Source: Mycobacterium sp. D16Q14 (GTDB taxonomy: Bacteria > Actinomycetota > Actinomycetes > Mycobacteriales > Mycobacteriaceae). From it: DNA of 64,000 bases. The position numbers were made by a program, and so were the translations under genes. The stretch's first letter is position 1. Each line of letters opens with the position of its first letter. Of this stretch, positions 33,605-42,246 are shown one piece after another. The DNA lies in assembly GCA_002013415.1 (NCBI GenBank), contig MAEX01000009.1, forward strand, positions 124,001 to 188,000. The letters run 5' to 3'. The notes under the pieces were generated by a model. The model was not told the DNA's origin. It did not search any database and was given only the letters and a program-made list of their open reading frames with translations.

Positions 33605-34267
33605 TCACGGCAACATACCCCTGACGATCAGCTCGGCGGCGGCCTCGGCGTGAGCCTGAACTTGCTCCGGACCGAACACGGCGTCCCCGAACACGGTCCG
33701 TGCCAGCGCTTCGCTGCTGAACAGGGCGGCAGTGCCGGACGTGATGAGGAAGAAGCTGGTCTGGAGCGGTACATCACGCAGCTCTCCTGCCTTGACCGCC
33801 TCTTCGTAGACCGGGCCGAGCCGTTCTTGCATGGGGATGACGTAGGCCTGACAGATGTGCTGCAGCCGGTCGCTGTCCTGGCCCGCCTCGATGTCCATGA
33901 TGCGGATCAACTCGGGGTGTTCGGCGGCGAAGATGACAAACATCTTGATGAATCGTTTGATCCGCTCGGAAGGACTCAAGCTCTCGTCGTCGTCTGCCAG
34001 AACCTTGTCGACGATCGCCTGGAATCCCCAGTCTATGGCGGCGTACCAGAGCTGTTCCTTGGACGAAAACCGTTGATGCAGCAGGTTGTGGCTCACTCCC
34101 AGCTCGCGATTGAGAGTCCGCATCGACATGCCCTGATAGCCATGAGTGGCGAAGGCCTGCAGCGCCGCGGTGAAGATAGCGTCCGCCGGCACTCCTTCCC
34201 CGCCTTTGCGCGGGCGGCCACGAGGGCGCCGCGTCAGCTCACCGGCATCAGTCACGAAATCCGCCAC
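33605..34267 (-). CDS. TetR-family transcriptional regulator
   Basis: 220 residues. After a basic RRPRGRPRKGGEG tail, the HTH covers about residues 25-75 (ADAIFTAALQAFATHGYQG; MRTLNRELGVSHNLLHQRF). The ligand domain includes HPELIRIMDIEAGQDSDRL and ends at residue 220. It is oriented toward the siderophore-interacting gene 75 bases away and is divergent from a DoxX gene. Targets are not evident; a small GTCAA-N5-TTGAC repeat (33556-33570) lies between it and viuB. Confidence 0.9.
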   Translation of the reverse strand: MADFVTDAGELTRRPRGRPRKGGEGVPADAIFTAALQAFATHGYQGMSMRTLNRELGVSHNLLHQRFSSKEQLWYAAIDWGFQAIVDKVLADDDESLSPSERIKRFIKMFVIFAAEHPELIRIMDIEAGQDSDRLQHICQAYVIPMQERLGPVYEEAVKAGELRDVPLQTSFFLITSGTAALFSSEALARTVFGDAVFGPEQVQAHAEAAAELIVRGMLP

Positions 34268-34390
34268 ATCCTTCCTCCGTAACCATCATCCCCTCACCCA
34301 CCGGCAATCGCGTTGAGGACTTCCGCACAACGGTCATGATCTTTATCGGGATCGCCGAACCCCACCGTGACGGCCGGGCATACTGACGCG

Positions 34391-34756
34391 ATGGATACCT
34401 GGTTGTGGATCTGCGCCGGCGTGCTCGCCGTAGTGCACCTCAGCGCGGGTGTGTTCAAACTGCTCACCCCGTACGAGAAGATCGCGGCCAATCCCAACCT
34501 CGCCTGGGCCAACGACTTCACCCCCACCGTCGTCAAGGGGATCGGCGGACTGGAAGTGCTCGGCGCAATTGGCGTGGTGCTGCCCCACGCGACAGGAATC
34601 GCCCCGGTGCTGAGCCCGCTTGCCGCGGCCGGACTCGCGGTGTTGCAGGCAGGGGCCTTCGGTGTTCACGTTCGTCGCAACGAATGGAAGCTGGTCCCCG
34701 TCAACGTGATCCTGATCGTGCTTGCGGTATTCGTCGCGTTCGAGTGGTACGGCTGA
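34391..34756 (+). CDS. DoxX-like small membrane protein
   Basis: 121 residues from the ATG at 34391, with four hydrophobic helices and the DoxX-type GIGGLEVLGAIGVVLP and HLSAGVFKLL segments. The in-frame ATG at 34367 is less likely. Family members are small inner-membrane proteins linked to redox or detoxification; the specific role is unknown. It is the last gene before a stretch of transposase debris. Confidence 0.8.
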   Translation: MDTWLWICAGVLAVVHLSAGVFKLLTPYEKIAANPNLAWANDFTPTVVKGIGGLEVLGAIGVVLPHATGIAPVLSPLAAAGLAVLQAGAFGVHVRRNEWKLVPVNVILIVLAVFVAFEWYG

Positions 34757-34832
34757 TCCACCGCCAAGCAGCGGCTAGTTCTAGAACTGACTGAGGTTGT
34801 TGACAGTCTGGGCTCCTAATGAAAGGAGTCGT

Positions 34833-35165
34833 ATGGCTGAGCGTGTTTGGAGTGAGAAGGATCTAGTCAGGCGAGCCAACCGTCGCCTTTCGGTGCTGAG
34901 GCATGCCGAAGAGGTCAGCGGCAGTGTGGCGGCCACCTGCCGCTATTACGGCATCAGTCGCAACGTCTTCAATCGATGGAAACGTCGCTACGAAGACGAG
35001 GGCCTGGACGGTCTCAAGGACCGCTCCAGCGCACCGCTGCACTGCCCGACGGTGACCGATCCTCAGATCGTCGAGAAGATCATTCACTTGCGTCAGCACT
35101 ATCACTTCGGGCCGATGAAGATCGTGATGTATCTCGGGTCTGCTGCACGAATCGGTGATATCTGA
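34833..35165 (+). pseudogene. IS481-family transposase 5' fragment
   Basis: The ATG at 34833 starts a good transposase N-terminus: LRHAEEVSGSVAATCRYYGISRNVFNRWKRRYEDEGL (an HTH, abbreviated as AATCRYYGISRNVFNRW), DRSSAPLHCP, then HFGPMKIVMYL. It then breaks at about 35137 and the DDE catalytic domain is missing. The break coincides with the start of IS3-type sequence, so another element probably inserted here. No function is expected. Confidence 0.75.
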
Positions 35166-35204
35166 CTTGGCTTGCCCTTGGTGGGTGTGTTGGAGGATGT
35201 CCTT

Positions 35205-35510
35205 GTGCCCAGGCCGCACCCACGAGAGTTCCGCGACGATGTCGTCCGCTTGGCCCGCAACCGCGACGACGGCGTGACGATCGAGCAGATCGCCGCTGAT
35301 TTCGGTGTCTACCCGATGACGCTGCACAAGTGGACGCGTCAAGCCGATATCGGCGAGGGCGCCAAGCCTCGCAAGAGCATCAGCGGATCTGTGGAACTAC
35401 GGGATGCGCGGCGCCGGATCAAGCTGCTGGAGCAAGAAAACGAGGTTCCGCGCCGGGCGACCGCGTATCTGTCGCAGGCCAATCTGCCGGGAAAAGAGTC
35501 CACCCGCTCG
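35205..35510 (+). pseudogene. IS3-family OrfA transposase fragment
   Basis: A GTG at 35205 opens the typical OrfA (RPHPREFRDDVVRLARNRD; VTIEQIAADFGVYPMTLHKW as the HTH; the leucine-zipper RIKLLEQENEV and AYLSQANLPGK). Homology stops near 35510 (STRS) and changes into unrelated sequence. OrfB with the DDE domain is absent. In LEQENEV the next residue pattern PRRATAYL differs slightly from intact copies. Confidence 0.75.
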
Positions 35511-35517
35511 CAACTGA

Positions 35518-35628
35518 GCCCACCGCCCGCGCTGCCGCACGCACCGTGCCGCCCTTATCGAGCAGCCTGAAGAACTCTTCCTTCTGCTCCCTGCTGTAAC
35601 TGGGACCAGCCACCAGCTCCACCTCCAA
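35518..35628 (-). pseudogene. IS30-like transposase N-terminal fragment
   Basis: On the minus strand a 37-residue stretch from the ATG at 35628 (VAGPSYSREQKEEFF; KGGTVRAAARAVG) resembles the N-terminal HTH of IS30-type transposases. It then runs into the IS3 fragment. It is an inverted, truncated remnant in a mosaic of elements. Confidence 0.55.
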
Positions 35629-35630
35629 TA

Positions 35631-35868
35631 GGTGTTGCGACGACTACTGGAATCCAAGAAGCTGGGTGCGCATATCTATCGGCCATTCGGGGTCGGAGTG
35701 CGTCAATGCATCGGACGCCAATTCGCCCAGCACGAGATCGTGGTCGCACTCGCCGCGATCCTGCATCAGTTCGACCTTGAATCACGTCCCGGCTACAAGC
35801 TGCAGGTCGCAGAAACGCTCACTCTCAAGCCCTCGGACCTGCAGCTACGCCTCACCAAGCGCACCTAG
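35631..35868 (+). pseudogene. Cytochrome P450 (CYP102-like) C-terminal fragment
   Basis: About 78 codons encode only the end of a P450. The heme-ligand loop PFGVGVRQCIGRQFAQHE is followed by LHQFDLE and ETLTLKPSDLQ, which resembles the heme domain end of P450BM3-like CYP102 enzymes. No upstream helix I or K sequence exists; transposase debris lies directly before it. Non-functional remnant. Confidence 0.8.
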
Positions 35869-35904
35869 CCGGTGCTGGCCGGCGCGCATTGGTCGGGAAT
35901 AGGC

Positions 35905-35976
35905 GCGCCCGGCAGAGTGCTGGGTGCAGTCCACCGGGGGGGTCGTGGGCTGTACTCGAACCACTCTGCCGGGCGC
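35905..35976. repeat. 15-bp inverted repeat with 42-bp loop
   Basis: GCGCCCGGCAGAGTG (35905-35919) pairs perfectly with CACTCTGCCGGGCGC (35962-35976). It lies between the P450 fragment and dprA. It may be a terminator-like stem for dprA, an element end, or a small structured RNA; no T-run follows. Confidence 0.45.
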
Positions 35977-36056
35977 CTTCAACTGTAGCGCCGCAACGCC
36001 GGATGTGTGGAGGCTGAGTCACTGCGCCGGACCATCGCCGATATGTCCACCTAGAC

Positions 36057-37199
36057 TCAGGTCTGCCGCGCCCGGCCACGGCGATTGACCTTCCAGTCAC
36101 CGTCAGCGTCGGCCACCAACTCCTCGAGTTCCAGGATCGCCAACGCACCCTGTACTCGACTGGTGCTCAACCCCGACTCGACAACCAGCTGTTGGACTGA
36201 GGCGCTTCCCCTGCCGGGCAGCGCCTCGTAGACACGCTTCTCGTCCTCGCCGAGCCCGTCGACGACGCTGGTGGGCCTTTCGAGCTCGGGAGCGAACTCA
36301 CCCAATCGACCTGCCAACTCGATCACATCCTGGGCACAGCCAATGAGTCGCGCGCCGCGTTCGGCAATCTCAATATGGGTACCCGCCGACGCAACTGAGG
36401 TAATCGGGCCGGGTACCGCACCAACAGGCCGGCCGAGCCCGCGCGCCCAGGCGGCGGTGTTGGCGGCTCCGCTGCGTATGCCGGCCTCCACTACCACGGT
36501 CGCGCCGGAGAGCGCTGCCACCAACCGATTTCGGGTGAGAAAGCGGTATCGTGCGGGCCGAACGCCCGGCGGATACTCACTGATCACCAGTCCGTGGCGG
36601 GCGATTCGGTAGAGCAGTCCGGAGTGACCCGCTGGGTAGGGTACGTCCACGCCTCCCGCGAGCACCGCGATCGTGATGCCCTCGCACGCAAGTGCCGCCC
36701 GATGCGCGACACCGTCGATCCCGTACGCGCCACCGGAGACCACTGCCACGTCACGGGCCACCAGACCCGTTGCGAGCTCGGCCGTGACATGTTCGCCATA
36801 GCCCGTACAGGCGCGCGTACCGACGAGTGCCGCCGCCCGGGACGTGACCTCTGACAGGGAGTGCTCACCAACCACCCAGAGTGCGAGCGGTGCTCGCCCA
36901 CTCGGCATCCGCTTCGTGTCGACCATCTCGAAACTCTGGAACTGCCACCCCGGCCATTCCGGATCATCCGGGGTCACCAGACGCCCACCAAGGCGACACA
37001 ATATCTGCAGATCCTCGCGACTGCGGTCAATATCGTGCCGGGACCGCACGATGGCGCGCACGCGGTCCGGCACATCCAAACGCCGGACGCGTTCGGCGGT
37101 CTCATGCGCGCCGAACACCGACACCATGGCCGCAAGTTCCGCACTGGGTGCCTCAGTCACGCGTGACAAGTAGGCCCAGTCGGCGAGTTCGCCGCTCAT
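36057..37199 (-). CDS. dprA: DNA processing protein DprA
   Basis: 380 residues. The DprA Rossmann-like core has VGTRACTGYGEH (about residue 125), SGGAYGIDGVAHRAAL, ISEYPPG and PGPITSVASAGTH. The C-terminal 60 residues form a winged helix (SASVQQLVVESGLSTSRVQGAL). DprA binds single-stranded DNA and loads RecA during transformation and possibly other uptake or repair. Its ATG overlaps the yifB stop (ATGA), so the yraN-yifB-dprA order is one operon. Normally viuB and xerC follow closely; here about 2.5 kb of TetR, DoxX and IS fragments intervene. Confidence 0.95.
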   Translation of the reverse strand: MSGELADWAYLSRVTEAPSAELAAMVSVFGAHETAERVRRLDVPDRVRAIVRSRHDIDRSREDLQILCRLGGRLVTPDDPEWPGWQFQSFEMVDTKRMPSGRAPLALWVVGEHSLSEVTSRAAALVGTRACTGYGEHVTAELATGLVARDVAVVSGGAYGIDGVAHRAALACEGITIAVLAGGVDVPYPAGHSGLLYRIARHGLVISEYPPGVRPARYRFLTRNRLVAALSGATVVVEAGIRSGAANTAAWARGLGRPVGAVPGPITSVASAGTHIEIAERGARLIGCAQDVIELAGRLGEFAPELERPTSVVDGLGEDEKRVYEALPGRGSASVQQLVVESGLSTSRVQGALAILELEELVADADGDWKVNRRGRARQT

Positions 37200-38695
37200 C
37201 GTTTGTCGCGAAAGGTCAACGCGAGCTTCACATCCTCAACGCCTGGAAGATCACGCCCTGCGAGGTCTGCGAGAGTCCACGCGACACGTAGGCAACGATC
37301 CAAAGCCCGAACACTAATGAGCCCGCGTTCCATGGCGTTACGCAGCGGCTCCATGACCATCCTCGACGGCCGGAACTCCTTGCGTAACAGCGGACCCGGA
37401 GCATCGGCGTTGACACGAAATCCGTGCGCCGACCATCGGCCCGCTGCCCGTTCGCGCGCCAGCACCACACGCTCACGCACCAGCGCCGTGCACTCGGCGG
37501 CCTCGTTGAGAGCGGTTTGGCTGATCGGGTGCATCCTTACCCGAAGATCCACCCGATCAAGAAGAGGCCCCGACAACTTGCCCAGGTACCGGCGACGCAC
37601 CGACGACGGACACGTGCAATCCCGTGGATTCGCCGGTGCACACGGGCACGGATTGGCCGCCAGTACCAGCTGAAATCGGGCCGGGTAAGCCACGACACCG
37701 TCACGCCGCGCCAACCGAATCTCCCCATCCTCCAACGGCGTACGCAACGCCTCCAGTGCAGGGGTCGAGAGTTCGGCACATTCGTCGAGGAACAGCACCC
37801 CGCGATGGGCTCGGCTTACAGCGCCAGGTTTGGCCGTGCCGGAGCCGCCGCCGACGAGCGCGGCGACACTCGACGTATGGTGCGGCGCGACGAATGGTGG
37901 TTGGGTGATCAACGGCTGCTGCGTCGTCAACAGGCCGGCCACCGAGTGGATGGCCGTCACCTCAAGCGCCTCGCCATCGGTCAGCGGAGGCAGCAGGCCC
38001 GGCAGACGTTGCGCCAACATCGTTTTCCCGATTCCGGGTGGCCCGGTCAGCATGAGGTGATGTGCACCCGCCGCCGCCACCTCGACGGCGAATCGCGCAT
38101 CGGCGTGTCCGACCACATCCGCCATGTCCGGAAAATCGCCCTCGCATTGCACGTCCAACCGCACTACCGGGTCCAGCGCACCGTCGGCACACAGCCAGGC
38201 CGTCAGTTGCCGCAAGGTCCGGGCACCCAGCACCTCAATACCGTCGACCAGCCCCGCCTCCCCCAGATTCGCCTCGGGCACCACCACGGTCGGCCACCCG
38301 TCGCGTTTGGCCGCCAGCACCGCCGGGAGTACACCGCGGATCGGGCGCACCCGCCCATCAAGCGCCAACTCCCCTAGTAGCAAGCTCTTTTCCAGCCTCG
38401 CCGGTGGGATCGCCTTGCTGGCCGACAACACGGCGGTGGCGAGAGCGAGGTCGTACACCGAGCCCATCTTCGGCAATGTCGCCGGCGACAGGGCCAAGGT
38501 CAGACGCGATGCCGGCCAGGTGAACCCACAGTTGGTGATTGCCGCACGTACACGATCGCGGGACTCCTGTAGTGCGGCGTCGGGTAGCCCGACCAGGTGT
38601 ACTCCGGGAAGCCCGGCGCTGATATCGGCCTCGATCTCCACCGTCTGGCCGGTTACCGCCTTGACCGCAACGGAATACGCTCTCCCCAGTGCCAT
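37196..38695 (-). CDS. YifB-family Mg chelatase-like ATPase (ComM-like)
   Basis: 499 residues from the ATG at 38695. An N-terminal Lon-protease-like domain (DAALQESRDRVRAAI) is followed by an AAA+ domain with Walker A GPPGIGKTMLAQRLP and Walker B GVLFLDECAEL, the Cys-rich insertion ANPCPCAPANPRDCTCP, and a C-terminal SVRALDRCLRVAWTLADLAG. ComM-type proteins act in branch migration during recombination. It lies between yraN and dprA, matching other mycobacteria; stops and starts overlap or nearly so. Confidence 0.93.
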   Translation of the reverse strand: MALGRAYSVAVKAVTGQTVEIEADISAGLPGVHLVGLPDAALQESRDRVRAAITNCGFTWPASRLTLALSPATLPKMGSVYDLALATAVLSASKAIPPARLEKSLLLGELALDGRVRPIRGVLPAVLAAKRDGWPTVVVPEANLGEAGLVDGIEVLGARTLRQLTAWLCADGALDPVVRLDVQCEGDFPDMADVVGHADARFAVEVAAAGAHHLMLTGPPGIGKTMLAQRLPGLLPPLTDGEALEVTAIHSVAGLLTTQQPLITQPPFVAPHHTSSVAALVGGGSGTAKPGAVSRAHRGVLFLDECAELSTPALEALRTPLEDGEIRLARRDGVVAYPARFQLVLAANPCPCAPANPRDCTCPSSVRRRYLGKLSGPLLDRVDLRVRMHPISQTALNEAAECTALVRERVVLARERAAGRWSAHGFRVNADAPGPLLRKEFRPSRMVMEPLRNAMERGLISVRALDRCLRVAWTLADLAGRDLPGVEDVKLALTFRDKR

Positions 38696-38696
38696 C

Positions 38697-39056
38697 TCAG
38701 CCGACCCCGTGAATGTGGGTGATCTCGGGAACGGAGCCACTCAAGCGGATTTCGATGACATCGATACGCACGGCCGGCCACGAACCATCCTGGGCGGCCA
38801 GCCAGATGCCCGCAAGCCGTCGCAGCCTCCGCAACTTGGTGTGCGTCACCGCCTCCGCGGGCGTTCCGAACGCGCGGCCGGTGCGGGTCTTCACCTCGAC
38901 AAAGACCAACACCTCACCGTCAGCCGCGATGATGTCGAGCTCTCCGTACCGGCACCGCCAATTGCGATCGAGGATCGTGAACCCGTCCCCGCTCAGGTAG
39001 TCAGTGGCGAGATCCTCTCCGCGGCTACCGATCTGTGCGCGTGTGGTGGTTGTCAT
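38697..39056 (-). CDS. YraN/UPF0102 family endonuclease-like protein
   Basis: 119 residues from the ATG at 39056. It belongs to the UPF0102 family with a restriction-endonuclease-like fold: GSRGEDLATDYL at the N-terminus, then CRYGELDIIAADGEVLVFVEVKTR (Glu-Asp...GluVK catalytic-type cluster, abbreviated as GELDII and FVEVKTR). The family is widely linked with DNA processing genes. One base separates its stop from the yifB ATG. Two TTATCCACA-like boxes lie in its 5' region. Confidence 0.93.
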   Translation of the reverse strand: MTTTTRAQIGSRGEDLATDYLSGDGFTILDRNWRCRYGELDIIAADGEVLVFVEVKTRTGRAFGTPAEAVTHTKLRRLRRLAGIWLAAQDGSWPAVRIDVIEIRLSGSVPEITHIHGVG

Positions 39057-39116
39057 GTCGTCACCATCCGCACGGGTACCGACACAGGCTGAGCCGAGAT
39101 GCCTCACGGATGAGGG

Positions 39117-39146
39117 TTATCCACATCCCGGCATTCATCCACAGCA
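39117..39146 (+). other. DnaA-box-like pair upstream of yraN
   Basis: TTATCCACA at 39117-39125 is followed about 11 bases later by TTCATCCACAG, a relaxed match. Both lie between yraN and the P450 pseudogene. They are probably regulatory or coincidental; the surroundings are not AT-rich. Confidence 0.3.
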
Positions 39147-39186
39147 CCCGGGTATGGGCGGTTCCTACCGAGATTCAGGCAGGCGC

Positions 39187-40575
39187 TTACCTACTGAGAA
39201 GGGAGAGCGGCCTGCCGGAGACCCGGTATCGCCGGGTGATTCTTGCGGGCAGCCCGCCTTTCAAACCCATGGACATTCGGTACTGGCGCCGAGGTTCATA
39301 CCCTGCCGGGAGTTCGAATCGGTAGCGCTGGTACGCCGTTGCGATGGTCAGAACGGCCTCGATGTAGGCCATCCGCATCCCCAGACACAGGCGCTGTCCA
39401 CGCCCGAAGGGCACGAACGCGCGCAAGTCGGCTTCGTTGTTCAGGAACCTGTCCGGGTTGTACCGGTTGGGCTCTGGCTAGAACCGCGGATCTCGCTGCA
39501 TCGCGAGCGAGGAATACAAAATCGTCGTCCCGGCCGCGATGCGATAGCCGCCCATCTCGTCGTCGACCAGTGCGGTCTTGGGATTGATGACCAATCCCCC
39601 TTGCAGGCGTTGAGCCTCGTCGAAACACGCGCGGACCTAGGGCAACTTGGCCATATCCCCGACCGTCACGGGGTTTCCACCCAGGGCATCCACTTCGTCG
39701 ATGAGTCGTCGTTCGATGTCCGAATTACCGGACACAAGGGCGAGTGTCCACGCCAACGCGGCCGCCGTCGTCTCGTGTCCACCGACAATCATTCCGGCGA
39801 TTTCTACGGCTATCTTGTCGTTCTCCAACGGACGGCCGTCGTCGTATGTGGCGTTGATGAGCAGATTCAGAATGTCGGTGCGCTCGGTGGGGTGGCGTCG
39901 CCTCATCTCGATGAGCTGGTCGGCGCCGCCCATAATCATGTCGAGCATGCCGTCCATGCGCCGCTGGAACGGCCGGGGAATCCATACCGGGAATGAGTAC
40001 ATCGCGACGCGCACCGTGGTCGCCAACATCCCGAAGCTGATCGCGTTCTTGGTCACGGACGCTTCCAGCATTCGCGGAGACAGATACTAGTCAACATGGC
40101 ATTGAACAACACGATGAGCGCGAGCTTTCGAGTCTTCTCCTCGATATCGACGTAACCACCGGTGTCACCGGAAGATTCTGCCCAGCTGTCAACCTGTTCC
40201 GTCACCGCCTTAGTGAACAGGTCCCCCAGCTCGGCAAGATTCTTCTGGGTGAAACTCGGGCGGTAGAGGGAGCGTCCCCGTCTCCACTCCTGATCATCGG
40301 CGAACGCGAAGAAGTTGTGCCCAAGTTTGGGCGGCACCATCTGCTGGGCCACCATGTCTGAACGCCGGTAGCGATCGGGATGCTGGACCAGCACGTGGTC
40401 AACCCAATCCGGATGGCCGAGATACACCGTCTTCACGAATGGTGTTGGGACCGAAATGATGTCCCCATAACCTCTTGGTTAACTTCAGCGGATAGAGCCA
40501 CGGGTCGCAGACCAGCCGGGCCAAGACACCGGCGCTCCCGAATCCCGACGGCCCGGGTGGAGTGGGCAGACCCAT
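39187..40575 (-). pseudogene. Cytochrome P450, full-length but inactivated
   Basis: Reading from an ATG at 40575 (GLPTPPGPSGFGSAGVL) the protein continues through P450 helices to the TAA at 39187-39189, about 463 codons, the size of an intact P450. The I helix reads GMIVGGHETTAAAL and the heme loop PFGRGQRLCLGM. It needs two frameshifts to be read: one near 40469-40470, where one extra base turns TKRYGD into TKRLW, and one near 40087-40090. There are also two in-frame TAG codons, at 39637-39639 (LP*VRACFDEA) and 39478-39480 (RF*PEPNRYNPDRF). Decay is recent enough that every motif remains readable. Confidence 0.9.
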
Positions 40576-40622
40576 CACGTTGGCGGTGGTCGAGCACCTA
40601 CTGCGCTAGCGCGATCAGCGCA

Positions 40623-40949
40623 CTAGTTCCACATCTTGACCGGATGAACCACCGGCGCAACCTTGCCAATCGCACCTGACGCGGGCCCCGGCAGGTCCTT
40701 CGAGTTGGGAGCCGACTTGATCTCGACATCGTCCCGCGCGGTGCAGACGGCGCCACTCGACTTCGACGGCGCACAGTGCGCCTGCGGCTCAGCCACGGCT
40801 GCACCTGGCGAGTCCACTGGCAGGGCAACGACAATCACCGGCGCGATCATCGCCACCGCGCGCATCAGCAAAATACCCATCGGCAGAGAATGGGCTACGC
40901 GCACCACGTTCGCAACTCGAACGATGTTCCGCTGAAAAGTAATTCCCAT
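40623..40949 (-). CDS. Putative small secreted protein
   Basis: 108 residues from the ATG at 40949. An N-terminal basic region (RNIVRVANVVRVAH) is followed by a hydrophobic signal segment (RAVAMIAPVIVVALPV) and an AVA-E cleavage-like site. The mature part is about 60 residues with two Cys (AHCAPSK, AVCTARD) and Pro/Lys-rich sequence. No recognised family. It lies just upstream of the P450 pseudogene on the same strand and downstream of a TetR gene. Confidence 0.6.
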   Translation of the reverse strand: MGITFQRNIVRVANVVRVAHSLPMGILLMRAVAMIAPVIVVALPVDSPGAAVAEPQAHCAPSKSSGAVCTARDDVEIKSAPNSKDLPGPASGAIGKVAPVVHPVKMWN

Positions 40950-41008
40950 CGCAGTGGCCACAATCTGTCAGGTATAGACAGATATCAGCAAGGAGATGCC
41001 GCCATCAC

Positions 41009-41761
41009 CTAACGCGGTGCGTTGCCCTCGAGCCGATCGAGCAGCGATTCGAGCGCCTCTTCGAACTCTGTCGCACTGTGGTCCTCGCTGAGCTGCTTCT
41101 GCATCCGTCGCAGGTTCGGATAGTTCGACAAACTCCGCAGAGTCTTCTCTGGCAGCTCGTCCTCCACCGGGCTCAACGAGGCTCCGCGTGCTGACACCTC
41201 CAACAGGAGCTGGCCCAGCAGGAACGTGGTGTACGCGCGATAGGCCGTCACCGCACCGCGATCATCGAAGCCATAGGAGATCAGCGTGTCCAAGAAGGTC
41301 TCCATCCACTTCATGCTCCGCAACGGTGGCCGGACCCACGGGGCCTCCGGCGGCCGAGTCGCCAACGTCGGGAACAGATGCGGATGCTCGATCGCAATCG
41401 CTCGCACGCCGTGCGCAAGTCTGACGAGATAGTCCTGCCAACCATCCTCCTGCCGACGCGCGGCGAGTTGGTCGTCGTAGAGCTTCTCGACCAAGTGGTC
41501 GACAATTCCGCCGAGCAGGTCCTGGCGGCCGTGGACGTGGCGGTACAGAGCCATCGCCTCGACGCCGCACGCGGAACCAAGCCGCCGCATGGTCAGCTGA
41601 TCCAACCCATCACGGTCCACCAGCCCGATCGCGGTGTCGAGGATCTCGGCACGAGTCAGCGATCGTGGCCGGCGCCCCTCGGGGTTACCTGCACTTGTTT
41701 GGTTTTCCGTCTCTTCCACTGCGTCCGTCACTCCGACCGTGCATTTCTGGGCTCGGGCCAT
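41009..41761 (-). CDS. TetR-family transcriptional regulator (TetR_C-type)
   Basis: 250 residues. The HTH lies at about residues 33-80 (TRAEILDTAIGLVDRDG; LTMRRLGSACGVEAMALYRHV), with the ALYRHVHGRQDLL helix typical of the tetracycline-repressor branch. The large C-terminal domain has GWQDYLVRLAHGVRAIAIEHPHLF (shown as LAHGVRAI and EHPHLF). It is divergent from csbD with tandem GTTTAC repeats between. It may control the downstream secreted protein/P450 region as well as the csbD cluster. Confidence 0.9.
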   Translation of the reverse strand: MARAQKCTVGVTDAVEETENQTSAGNPEGRRPRSLTRAEILDTAIGLVDRDGLDQLTMRRLGSACGVEAMALYRHVHGRQDLLGGIVDHLVEKLYDDQLAARRQEDGWQDYLVRLAHGVRAIAIEHPHLFPTLATRPPEAPWVRPPLRSMKWMETFLDTLISYGFDDRGAVTAYRAYTTFLLGQLLLEVSARGASLSPVEDELPEKTLRSLSNYPNLRRMQKQLSEDHSATEFEEALESLLDRLEGNAPR

Positions 41762-41837
41762 GACGGCGTCCCCGTGGCGGCTTCGCCGTCCACACGACGG
41801 TACCTCTGCCAGCTAAACACCTGGCCAGCACCCGTTT

Positions 41838-41861
41838 GTTTACAAAGTAGTTTACGTAGTA
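41838..41861. promoter_or_regulatory. Tandem 12-bp direct repeat between tetR and csbD
   Basis: GTTTACAAAGTA (41838-41849) is followed immediately by GTTTACGTAGTA (41850-41861), 10 of 12 bases identical. It lies in an AT-rich pocket 77 bases from the tetR start and 89 bases from the csbD start; position suggests an operator. Confidence 0.5.
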
Positions 41862-41949
41862 CACAACCCTTGCTACGGTGGAATTTGTTGCCTCACCACG
41901 AGGTGGCATCGAGCGGTTGCACCGCACACGCACTGAAAAGGAGCGAGAC

Positions 41950-42192
41950 ATGAGCGATGACAACAGGGACAGCGGTATCGAGGCCGGCATCAAGGGCGTC
42001 GTAGAGGACGTCAAGGGCAAGGCCAAGGAGGCCTTCGGCAGGCTCACGGACGACGAGTCACTGGAGCGCGAGGGCCAGGCACAGCAGGACAAGGCAGAGG
42101 CTCAGCGTGAGGTGGCCGCCAAGGAAGCCGAGGCAGAAAAGGCCCGCGCCGAGGCTGCCGTGCATCAGGCCCGCGAAGACGCCGAGAAGTAA
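41950..42192 (+). CDS. CsbD-family stress protein
   Basis: 80 residues from the ATG at 41950, with AAAAGGAG at 41936-41943. The CsbD core is visible as GIKGVVEDVKGKAKEAFGRLTDDESLEREGQ (short motifs KGKAKEAFG and DDESLEREGQ). The C-terminal half is a charged, Ala/Glu-rich helix. CsbD proteins are small general-stress proteins of unknown mechanism. It is followed by GlsB/YeaQ and two lipoprotein genes, forming a probable stress cluster. Confidence 0.9.
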   Translation: MSDDNRDSGIEAGIKGVVEDVKGKAKEAFGRLTDDESLEREGQAQQDKAEAQREVAAKEAEAEKARAEAAVHQAREDAEK

Positions 42193-42246
42193 CACAGACC
42201 GCCGTAGCAGCCCGCCCCCGCTCCCACAAGAATCAGGAAACCACAC

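Noticed and set aside
34294..34350. Minus-strand stretch resembling the C-terminus of a DUF3558-like lipoprotein (GDPDKDHDRCAEVL)
   Set aside because: Only about 25 codons look protein-like and it lacks an upstream body; it may be a gene remnant but there is too little to annotate.
34833..35510. Functional insertion sequence
   Set aside because: None of the IS481, IS3 or IS30 pieces keeps a DDE domain; all are truncated.
26016..39125. Chromosome replication origin signals
   Set aside because: Two perfect DnaA-like boxes and one relaxed site are far apart, without dnaA/dnaN or an AT-rich unwinding element nearby.
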